Shown here: positions 54,760-64,000 of the stretch, piece by piece
Layout: each line of letters begins with the position of its first letter
Position numbering within the stretch: position 1 is the first letter of the stretch
Source: Eonycteris spelaea
Taxonomy: Eukaryota; Chordata; Mammalia; Chiroptera; Pteropodidae
Direction of reading: 5' to 3'
NCBI GenBank assembly: GCA_003508835.1
Contig: PUFA01000034.1
Span: 1,984,001 to 2,048,000, forward strand
DNA length: 64,000 nucleotides
The notes under the pieces: model-generated
Told to the model about the DNA's origin: nothing
The model's input: the letters and a program-made list of their open reading frames with translations, nothing else
The model's database searches: none
Made by a program: the position numbers and the translations under genes

Positions 54760-57700
54760 GGTGGAAATGATCTGCACCTTAATCTGGGTGTTTGTTACTT
54801 GTGAACACTTTTTTTGAGCTATACACTGTAATGAAAAAGTTTTTTTTTTTAAGTAGCTTTTCCCACCTAGCTCATTTAATTAATACGTGCACACACACAT
54901 ACTCAAAGGAGAGGGACTTAAAAAACATCGTTTAAAAGCATTGGGTTTTGTTTGTTTTTTTTTTAAATTGTACAAAAACATCACCCCTGGTCTGTCCCTT
55001 CTGAAGTTTTCTGTATAAAAATGGCATCTTAGGAACATCTCTGAGGCGCGGTTAACCAGAATAACACCCCTCCACCAAGAAGAGAAAGCCAAGCACAGGA
55101 AATCTCCGAGGACGGGTGGACAGAGGCGAGGGGTGGCCATGGCTCTTGAGACTGGCCGGGGGGAGGGGCAGCTCTCATACTGATCACACGGGGTTCACGA
55201 GCTGGGGCTGGGAATGGGGTGCACTGGGCACGGGCATGACGCATCTGGGCTTCCACACAGGTCCCGTCCATGGGCGAGCAGGGCGGGTTTTGTTTCGCGG
55301 CCAGGAGAGGAGGGAGCCTGGGGGGTGGGGTGGGGGGAGGGAGAAGGGCAGGGGGCCGGGGTAGATGTCGACAGGGCTTGTTCTCTCCCGGGACCCTTGA
55401 ATTTAGTTTAGGTTTCAGGGTGGATGAGAGCTGGCGCATGGACCTTGGGGGAGCAGAAGCTGGCAGGCTGGTGGACAGGGCTCCTGGCATCCGGCATGGA
55501 GCCCCAGGCAGGGACAGGGACCCTGGCGTTCTCATGGTATGCAGGGGCAGCGTGACACTTCTTCACGTGTTTTGCCTGCCGCAGCCCTGCCCGGGCAGAA
55601 GCTGACCAAAAAAAAAAAAAGCAATGTTCTGTGTGGAGCCTGCAGCTGGCCGGCCTGTGGGGGGCACAGCGAGGGGTTCCAGGGTGTCTCAGAATGTTTG
55701 GGGGCCTTTTGAAGGGGCCGCCTTCTGGCAGGCAGGTCTTGGGGCCTGGTCCCCCCGAATGGCCTACTGTGGGTCCACAGGCTGGAAGCCTGTGAGCTGC
55801 GAATGGCATTGGAGGGCAGAGGAGACGGGTGGGGACAAGGGCTGTCCAAGCCCAGGGGGCCAGGGTCTCCACCTTTCCTCCCACCATGTTTTGAAACAGT
55901 GAACTGTCCCGGGAATCAGTCACTCGGGACAAAAGATAGGTCGTGGTGGCAAGAACACAGTCCCTGCTGCGTCCTGAGTCAGGAGCAGAGAGGGGTCCCT
56001 CCGAGGGGTCCCCTGGAAGCTCTCTGGCTTTTCCCAGGTGAGGACCCCGCTCCCCACGTGCAAGAAACTGAAAGTGGACCCGGGGTGTTAGGGACGTTAT
56101 CTAATTCACGTTGTATCTAATACCACGGGTGGGCGCCATAGCTCCAGGGTACGGATGAGGAAACTGAGTCTCGGGGACATCGAGCGGCTGGCCTGGTGTT
56201 GGAAGAGCAGGGCCAGGGGGGCTGTGTCGAGACAAGAAAGGATGGGAGGTGGTGGGCGGGGACCCATGGACTTTCTAGCCAGATGGGAGGTGGGGTGCCA
56301 CGTGTCGGGAGCTGCCGACCCAGGGTGGAGCAGGTGGTTAGAGAGCCTCCCGCAGACTCCGCCCGTGGCGGCTGGGTGGGGTGAAGCCGACTGAGCCGTG
56401 GTGGCCAGTGGTGGGGGCGGGAGGCTGGCATTTGCTGCCTGTGAGCACAATTCTATCTCCACGGATCTGCCCCCTGGCAGGGTCCCCTAAATCACACGTC
56501 TGAGGGCTCGCGGAGGGTGACAGACGACGTTGGGCTCACTTAGAGTCTCACGGGCAAGGAGGAGCCGATGCAGCAGCTCTGGGACGAGGCACCCAGCTTG
56601 AAGGAGGAGAAGAGGAACTTTCCGAGGCCGCCCGGCCCTGGCTGCCAGCTGTCCCCGGGGGGGAGCACTGTGTCTCACTCTCGGCGTGGTGCCCACCGGG
56701 CCCTTTCCGCCCAGGTCTGGTGGGCCGGCCGCTGGTGGGGTGGGCTCTGTCTCATGCTCAGCCAGCGGGCTGGGGGCCCCCACCTACCTCGTTCCCCCCA
56801 GCCCCCACTTCCGGAAGCTGGGCGCTTCGGCTTTTCTCTTGCCCCGTTTTGGGCAGACTTCCCAGAACGACGTGGTGTGGGCTCCACACTCACTTCTAAA
56901 TCCACATTCCTCCCTGATTCTCAGAGCCCACGCCCCTTCCTTGGGCTTATAATCCACCTCCCACCCCACTCCCACCCCTGACAGAGCCAGCAGCCAGCAG
57001 CCCTGCCTACTGCAGTCCCCCGTGGGGAAGACCCTGGCTGCCAGCTCAGCCCCCGCCTCAGAGTGCATGTGCCTCTTTATGGCCTGTGAGCCAGGCCCCC
57101 CACGGGGAGGTTGGGGTACCTGGGCAGGGGGAGCAAGTCCTGCTCTCTCCCAGCAGACCTGAGTGGTCTGCAAAGTGCTTTGAACCTCTCATGCCAAAGG
57201 AGCTGCCGGCCGCAGGCTGGGACACTCAGCCCTCTGGCCGGTGCTGAAATGCCACCCTGAGGTGCACCTCTGAGGTCTCCCAGTGGTATCGCCACAGTCA
57301 GCACACGGGGTGGGGGTGGGGGAGGGGGTCAGCGGATGACAATGCTCTGTCAGCACATGGGCTGGGTGTTTGGACAGCAGGACCCTCATCTGGGGGCCTC
57401 AGGCCCACAACGAAGACCCCCAGAGAGGATGGGTCCCTTGCCAATCGTGTCACGATCGACAACTAGGAGCTGTGCACCGCGCCCAGCATCGCAGTGAGGG
57501 CGTCTGCTCACCGTGGAAGAGCTTCCCACGCTTGTCCAGAGGAGCTCACAGAGCGGACGGCTGGGCCCGGGCAGAGGTCTGCTGCTGTGGAATTCCCCGG
57601 CCCCACCCCTCAGCGACAGCTTGCACCAGAGGGTGAAGAATTCACACCTCTGCTCCGCTGACGCTGGGCCTGACCATGCAGCTTGCTTTGACCTACCCGA

Positions 57701-57840
57701 TGTGTGAGCAGAAGGGCCAGTTCTCAATCCTGTGCCTAACGGGCATTGTGTGTTTCCGCTTTCCCGTCTCCGGCCCCTGTGATCTGTCATGAGGACAGAC
57801 GCCCTGGGGACCGTCTGTCCCTTCAGCGTGGGCCAAGAAT
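54760..57840. other. Intron 2, stretch with little recognised
   Basis: Only a MIR-like piece at about 56095-56200 (GATGAGGAAACTGAGTCTCG) and poly-A runs are recognised. Long open frames here lack domains and are on both strands. Confidence 0.5.
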
Positions 57841-57844
57841 AAAG

Positions 57845-57995
57845 ACATGACGAGCAGACCGGGACCTGACCGGACACCTGGAGCCCAGCTTAGCCCAGCC
57901 TGGATCGGCCAATCACAGCTGACCTGGGGACCCAGGAGAGGAAATAAACGTTCGCTGCGGTAAACAACTGCGATTTTTGACTGTTCGTTACACGG
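57845..57995 (+). mobile_element. Possible MaLR/ERVL LTR end
   Basis: GGCCAATCACAGCTGACC...GGAAATAAACGTTCGCTGCG...TTTTTGACTGTTCGTTAC resembles the polyadenylation side of a MaLR LTR. Weak match. Confidence 0.35.
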
Positions 57996-58054
57996 CGAAC
58001 ACTCACAAATACAAATCTGAAGGGAAGGATGAACTCTCCCTGATTCTTCCTCTT

Positions 58055-58150
58055 ATGGAACCTTCATGACGTAAAGGTCTCCATTTACCCACGAGGAAGA
58101 GGAAGCTCCAAGAGATTAGGTAACGTTTCTAATGTCACACAGCTTGTTTG
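58055..58150 (+). mobile_element. MIR relic
   Basis: GAAGCTCCAAGAGATTAGGT followed by AACGTTTCTAATGTCACACAGC is the MIR core and tail pattern. Confidence 0.65.
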
Positions 58151-59789
58151 ATCACCAGGACTCGCCACAAGGGACAAATCTGCAAGTTCCGTGTCCTTGT
58201 TCCCACCCCGTCTGCTCTGCGGCTTCCCAGTGGCAGCCGGCCTTCAGTTCTGTCCTCTGTGCAGGCCCCCTTGGGTCCCGTCACCTCTCTGATGAGCCTG
58301 AGCCCCACTGTAGCCTCCAGAGACCCTGTCCCCCAGCACCCCTCACTCCCTGTACCTCTGCGGGCCCTGCCTGTCAGAGCCACTGCGTAGGACCAGCACC
58401 CCCGAGCAGGGCTGGAGTAAACCAGAGCCGGGGGCCCATCGAGCCAGCAGGGAGCCCACACACAGTTCCCCAGCTCTGCCCACGCACCCCACCTGGAGCT
58501 CGATCACGGGCCTTCGGCAGGGACCGACACAGCCCCGGGGCCTTGCCCACAGTCTAGCAGCGAAGCAAGAGATGATACAACAAACTAGTACATAATAACA
58601 AGGCGAGAGGCTATGAGGCACGAACAGTTGCCCTGAGAGCGTATGACAAGGGGGCATAGGGCGGTGGGTCAGGGAATCATGTGTTAACGCAGCACCACTT
58701 AAGCTGCGATGCAAAGGGGGGTTGACGGTTGATCAGGCAAAGAGAGGGAGATATCACGGCGGGCAGAGCGAGCAACTCGTGCCGAGTGTGGGCATCAAGA
58801 CAAAGCTGTGGGCCGCGGTTAGGTCCTCATACGGAATGCTGCTGGCGTCCTACCCACGTCCTCCGGACCCCTCCAGCGCTCTGTGCTCCCACCCCCTTCT
58901 CTCCTGGGGGCTCATGCTTTGCCGCTGGAGACTTGGACCTGCCACTCAGACGATATCATTTGGGCGCCGGAGCTGCCTCATTCATAAGGAGACCACAGAA
59001 ACCAAGGAGCTCTCCGTTCCCTGGGCCCAGCCCAGCGTGTGCAGAAGTGTGTAAAAGTAAAAGTCCAGCTCTTTGCTTCCAGGCAGAATTCACACTCGGG
59101 GGCTCAGGCTGAGTCTGAGAAGCTTCCCAGAACTGCAGCTTGGCTCAGCGTCTCCCTTTCCCCGCCCTGCATCTCCTCGCTCGCTCGCTTGCTGGCTTCT
59201 CCCAGGAGACTTTCTTTAATGAATGACTGGTACCTCAGCTCGGGGCCTGCTTCTGGAAGAACTTGACCGGCGGTGGCCAATTCCCAAATCAGTCCTTTTA
59301 CTTGTCCATCTTGAACCCTCCCTCAACAGCTGATCCAAGGGTTCACCCTCAAGCCCTCAGCCCAAACCCCTCACCAACAGCAGAGAATTTGGACCCCACT
59401 TTATGGAGGAATTGGTTAGCCCTGAAGCCCTTAGCTTTCTCTTTCTCTTCCTCCCCCAAACAAGGCCGCTGGTGAGGACTACTACTGCCCCTCCCTGCTC
59501 CCTCCTAACCCCCTCACCACCCTGGGCTCAGCACACATCCCATCTCACCTCTGCACAAGTCCCACCTCACCTCACCTCTGCACAGACCAGTTCAAAACCC
59601 TACCCCGTATTTGGGCCTCTGGTCCTGTGAGCCCCTGAACCAGCGAGGGGGGTACAGGATGCCCTAAACGAGCCTGGGCACACATGGAAACCCAGCAGTT
59701 AGGTGACAAAATGCATCATGTATTCACCTCCGTGTTGAGAATGGATGAAAGGATTAGTATTTTCCTGACTCCTGAAACGACATGACTTG

Positions 59790-59910
59790 AGTTTTGTTCT
59801 TCACCTTTTACAGACGAAGAAACTGCGGCTCAGAAGGGCCAAATGACTCCCAAAACGTGGTAGCACCAGAACTTCGGGTCCCTCACCCTAAGTCCTGTGC
59901 TCCTGGGTTC
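59790..59910 (+). mobile_element. MIR relic
   Basis: CAGACGAAGAAACTGCGGCT and CAGAAGGGCCAAATGACTCC match the MIR core. Confidence 0.6.
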
Positions 59911-60049
59911 GGAAAGGTTGACATCCCCCAGTTTCTCTGCCTGTGTGTTCTGGTATCTCGGCATGAGGCAAGCCTATTTTGAACTCCACCTGAAGGACCT
60001 TATTTACTAACGGATATTGCATATTCAAAAGGCCTCTCTCCTTCCATTG

Positions 60050-60660
60050 CTCTGTCAGTGTCTGTGTTGTTTAAAGAACCCCAGGCATGTAGACCATGGG
60101 ATGGAGAGGACCAGACACGTGTATTTCCCATGGCCCAGCAATTTCACCCCTGGGCCTGTGGGTAGGGCTCCCATTGGGCCACCTAGATGGCTGGTCATCA
60201 CAAATCAGTGGTGGCAGAGATGTAGAGGGACACTGGGTGCCCATCATTGGGAGAGCGAACAGGTAAGGTGTGGTCCAGGCATAGAGGGGCGTTATGCAGC
60301 GACCAGAAGCAAAGGCTCGATGTGTGTGCAGCAACGTGGACGGTCTTAAAAAAAGAGCCTTTGATGAAGAAAGTAGAAAACAGAAGGAAAGCCGGGATAG
60401 CGCCTCGGTGAGCTCAAAATACGTGCGCACGAACCAACAATGGACATGTGAAAAGAACATATTCGAATCAAAAGACACCCACCCGAAAGGCCGCCTAGTG
60501 AAGAGAGGCTGATGTAAGCACGGTACGGAGAGCGAAGGGTTAGAACGGTTTGCAAGGGCCTTGCTGTGCGGCGAGAACGCACTGCGGCTCTGATGTAGCC
60601 TGATTGCGAAAGACGCGTTCTTCGGTTCGTCGTGACCGTCCTGATGTGACCTGAATTAAT
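60050..60660 (+). mobile_element. L1 3' end relic
   Basis: TGGCCCAGCAATTTCACCCC, AGAGCGAACAGGTAAGGTGT, GGGGCGTTATGCAGCGACCA and CAACGTGGACGGTCTT follow the end of L1 ORF2 in sense. Diverged. Confidence 0.55.
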
Positions 60661-60794
60661 TACTGAAATCTTCTTGTTTCCACTTTTTTTTTTTCTCTTG
60701 GCCCAGGGTGGAGTAAGGATGGGGCAAGGGAAAGTAACATTTATTTATTAAGAAAGCAATGTGGCCCATGAGTCTAAGCACAAAACCTGAAGCC

Positions 60795-61050
60795 CGATGT
60801 GAGCGAAGCAGGCAGGGCGTGAGGCAGTAGGGAGAGGTGGGGACTGGGGCGCCTTGAAGAAATGCCCCGTTAAAGGGATCACCTTCCGCTTAGCTCCAAT
60901 TTCATCCCCATGGAAGAGCAGAGCCCTAGAGTGGTCAGAATTTCAGCATAACCAAGGGAGGCAAAAGTGCAGACTCTTAGATAAAATTTCAGATTTTTTT
61001 ACTGCTGGTGACTAATTTTTAAAAACACCTTGTTGGCTAGAAATTCGAAT
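60795..61050 (+). repeat. Dispersed repeat, copy A
   Basis: Shares GTAGGGAGAGGTGGGGACTG, GAAATGCCCC and a TTTTTAAAAACA end, in the same order, with 62680-62940. Probably an ancient DNA-transposon family. Not named. Confidence 0.6.
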
Positions 61051-61194
61051 CTTAGCTCCTCCACCACGTTGTGTGTGACCTAGAGTATGTATGGTATTTA
61101 ACTCTCTAAGGCTTAGCCAGTTCCCTTGTCCGTGAATGAAGAGCCTAAGACTTCCCTGGCCAGGTGTTTAAATGAGCAATAAAAGTCCAGAGAG

Positions 61195-61320
61195 TCATTA
61201 ATCATGGAGCACCTGTTGTATATCAAATACGCTAATGTATCCTCAATGCACATTTTCCAGATAAAAAAAGAAAACTGATACTCACAGGAATGGAAGAGTA
61301 AGTGGAAGAACCAGGTAGAA
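61195..61320 (+). mobile_element. MIR-type relic
   Basis: GAGCACCTGTTGTATATCAA, CATTTTCCAGATAAAAAAAG and the GGAAGAACCAGG end suggest MIR. Weak. Confidence 0.45.
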
Positions 61321-62680
61321 AAACAATGCCTTCCCCAAATATGATTTAAAAAAAAAAAAAGGTATGGGTAAGATGGAATGAAAATGATTTATAAATAAGG
61401 TTTGTGGATTAAAAAGGCTCTAAGTAAAGCCGAGGTGATTATTGCGCTGCCTGACTCCTAATGAGCTACGGGAGTCTCTAACAAAGACATGTGCAGGCCC
61501 AGGGGCACGCGGACCTTGCCGAGGGCAGCAGCGGGCATGCGTTTACACACGTCAGCTCGTGCCAACCCGTGTTGGTTCAAAACCCGATTTTTCCAGAACC
61601 CCAAGAGCGACTCATTAAATGTGGCCGCTATGGCAGGAGCCATGACGAGAGTATTTACACCACAGAAATTGGCAGCCACTGCAGATCAGGCCTTGTTTCC
61701 TTCCCTGGAGAAATGGTCGTCAAATATTTGCCACTGCAGGTAGCCCGGCGACATTTACCCTTCAGGCAAAGTCATCCCTTCAATTCCCCCAGGCCAGGCC
61801 TCACGTGCCTGCTTGCCTTTCTGTCTGCACGGCCTCAATTCCCAGAAGCAAGGTCGGGACAGGAAGAAAGAATCTCATTGACACCGGATGGTTAATGATT
61901 CGTTGGAAAACTGACGGGAGGGATTACCGGTCAGTGAGGGAAAAACACTTTTTCACTTAAAGATGGCAAAGGCCCAGATCGAAACGGGAAGCTTCCGCCT
62001 GGTCTGGAGGGGTAGGTGGGACTGTCTGTGACTACGAGAAGCTGAAAAGGGGCACTAGCAACATGTTCTCGTTGGTGAAATGAAGTGACCAATGTGAGAG
62101 CCTCCCAGCTCCCCAGCGGGGCTCACCTTCGACCTCCAGGGGAGGGAGGCTCAGTGGAGGCAAACAGGAGCAGATGGGCTGCTCAGGGGGCGAACAGAAC
62201 AGCGTGGCCTTCAGAGGAACTGAAAGTCACGGTTTGCAGGCCCCTGCTGCTCTGAGGAAGTGACAAAGGCATGCTACATCATGAGACTGAAGCCCCAGGC
62301 AGCAGAGGGGAATGCCACCACTCCACCTGCTCTACGAAACCTCACCCCCAGGGCAGGCCAGGGAAGCTACGATTTTCACAACGGGCAAGACTGGTTTTTC
62401 CGTCCCTTACAGCTCCGTGAGCATCATGTCCATCCCAGGCCAGATTCAAGATCGGATCGCTAAGAGGGTAGTTTGCAAGATGTGACAAAGCAAGTTGCAT
62501 GCTGGGAACCCACAGGGGTCCACTGGGAACAGACTTCGTCAGCCGAACCTGTGCTTTGAATTTTCTTTACTTAGTAGAAGGTCAGCCTGCATTTGCTAGC
62601 TTAGTAAATTGAATCGCCTATTGCATCTGATAGGTATCACAGCTCAGCTGCCTACAGAAGCCAGGCAGATGATATAAACG
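61320..62680. other. Intron 2, no recognised element
   Basis: Ordinary mixed sequence; no exon, repeat or simple-sequence tract that I can name. Confidence 0.45.
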
Positions 62681-62940
62681 AGTGAAATAGGCTGGTGGCG
62701 AGGTAATAGGGAGAGGTGGGGACTGTGACACAGCACTGAGAAATGCCCCATTAAAAGTGGTGGCAGGGAGTGGGGGCATCTACCTACCTGTGTTCCATCA
62801 CCATGGGGTAATATAGGTCTAAGCTTATCAGAGCGTTAAATTTTTCAAGGGAAGCTGAAAATCCAGAATAGCATGTAAAATCTCTGAATTTTTACAAATG
62901 CTTTAAATTGGTTCATAAGTTTTTAAAAACATATGGCAGG
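62680..62940 (+). repeat. Dispersed repeat, copy B
   Basis: Shares AATAGGGAGAGGTGGGGACT, GAGAAATGCCCCATTAAA and AGTTTTTAAAAACATATGGC with copy A (60795-61050), 1.9 kb away in the same orientation. Confidence 0.6.
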
Positions 62941-63429
62941 CAAACAGAACACTAAATCTAACACAGGGGCTACCAGCTTCCAACCTTCACTGTAATCCAC
63001 ACATAGATTTCAATAAGGCACGTGGTGATATCTAGCTGTGATTTTCGGTTGAGAATCACAGGGAGGACTATGGGAGAGGGAGAGCATACATTAATGTCGG
63101 CCCGGACATAGGTTTCTGGTGCTGTTGGGCTCTCCCTCTCATTTACATCGGTGGTTCAGCTCAGGATCTAGGAGGCAGGCTTCCCAGCGTGTGTCTACCA
63201 CCAAGCTAGGAAGCATCTCAAATATGCCGGGCAACAGGCAGAACCAAAATGAAGCAGAACTCAGTGATCCGGAGAAGGGGGGGTCAGAGAGAAGGCCCCG
63301 TCGGGCACTGACCATTGGCTGCACGGAGCAGATTCCTGCCTGCTCTGTCATTCCAGTCTGGGTGCTGTTTGGCCGACGCCCTCCCCTGGGCACTCCCGTT
63401 CCACTCCCTGTCTTTGATTTGCACCCTTC

Positions 63430-64000
63430 GAAACGATAAATGCCATTGCCACCGACCTGCATCGGCCAGCGCCAGAAAACGAGAACAACGCCCCTCTCCC
63501 CAAACTAGTCGTGTTGGAAAGGCGAGACAAACCTATCATCGTTTTCAGACCACGAGGTCATGCGCCTGGAAAGCCAAAAGAAGGTGTTTGCACGACGATT
63601 AGAGCGGGTGAGATCCCTCAGAAAGATGGGTCAGACCACCGTACTAAAAACACGTAACTTTCCTAGACACGAACATAACCCAATCGGAAAACGTCATGAA
63701 AAGCCAGCTCCTGTCGGCCGAAGCAGCTAAAACGACCTCACACCCAGTGACGGCAAAGACGTAAGAGCTGAATGGAGAAAATGTAAAAGACAGCACGAGA
63801 AGACACAGAAGAAAATCCGAAGGAATGGATCGAGAGGTCACGTTCTCCCATGGAAGGGCTCGATATTATACGGAGATAAGTGATCTTCTAATTCATCTAT
63901 CAATTCTATGTAATTACATAGAAATTTCCTGGAATGTTTAGCGAATTTTACAAGCCGATCACAAAATTCACCTGGAAAAGAAAATGCGTGGAAATCACCA
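63430..64000 (+). mobile_element. Degenerate L1 ORF2 fragment
   Basis: CTATCAATTCTATGTAATTA, ATTTCCTGGAATGTTTAGCG and TCACAAAATTCACCTGGAAA follow the order of the L1 ORF2 C-terminal half in sense. Stops and shifts throughout; it runs past the window edge. Confidence 0.6.

Larger units (their letters stand above)
1..64000 (-). other. INPP5D: INPP5D (SHIP1) gene body, internal part
   Basis: SHIP1 removes the 5-phosphate of PI(3,4,5)P3 at the plasma membrane, giving PI(3,4)P2, and dampens immune-receptor and cytokine signalling in blood cells. Seventeen exons in family order are seen on the minus strand between 46451 and 2166: SH2 C-terminal half, linker, helical/PH-related region, then the inositol 5-phosphatase domain. 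The N-terminal SH2 exons and the C-terminal C2, NPxY and proline-rich exons are not found, so the gene should run off both ends of the window. The paralogue INPPL1 (SHIP2) is unlikely, because exon peptides such as QQMKNKHSEQPEPDMI and VKALLHEGPESPHR match SHIP1 as I know it. Three exons carry one-base deletions (see exons 12, 15, 16). Confidence 0.96.

Noticed and set aside
46452..64000. INPP5D exon 2 (middle of the SH2 domain)
   Set aside because: I searched the minus strand for the expected short exon peptide by eye and found nothing convincing. It is probably beyond the window.
1..64000. Prokaryotic-type features (operons, CRISPR, ribosome binding sites)
   Set aside because: The sequence is intron-rich mammalian DNA with microsatellites and interspersed repeats; such features do not apply.

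Overview
The window is nuclear DNA from a eutherian mammal. It lies wholly inside one gene on the minus strand, INPP5D (SHIP1, the SH2-containing inositol 5-phosphatase of blood cells). Seventeen consecutive coding exons are recognisable by translation, from the second half of the SH2 domain (46301-46451) to the end of the catalytic SDHSP motif (2166-2255). By human order these are exons 3 to 19. Almost all have AG/GT borders and phases that agree from exon to exon. Exons 1-2 (SH2 start) should lie beyond base 64000, and the exons for the C2-like and proline-rich/NPxY tail lie before base 1. I see no second protein-coding gene.

Layout from the 5' end of the gene (right) to the 3' end (left): intron 2 fills 46452-64000 (5S-derived SINEs, L1, MIR, LTR relics). 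The SH2 end, linker and N-terminal helical region lie at 28.7-46.5 kb. The 9.3-kb intron 9 fills 19.4-28.7 kb (LINE-rich). The PH-related/phosphatase exons 10-19 follow at 2.2-19.4 kb.

The most notable result is that exons 12, 15 and 16, all inside the phosphatase domain and within 5.4 kb, each lack exactly one base relative to the conserved reading frame. The other 14 exons are intact. This is either a local base-calling/assembly fault or a real, recent lesion.

The repeats are ancient mammalian families (MIR, L2, L1M, MLT1, MER5A-, MER20- and Tigger-type DNA transposons). No Alu, B1/B2, CAN or BovB is seen. Two copies of a composite SINE with a 5S rRNA head and a shared non-5S body (46.8-47.0 kb and 51.8-52.1 kb) resemble the 5S-derived MEG SINEs described from fruit bats (Pteropodidae), so a megabat is my best guess. 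This is inference. Repeat family names come from memory of consensus sequences and their borders are approximate.
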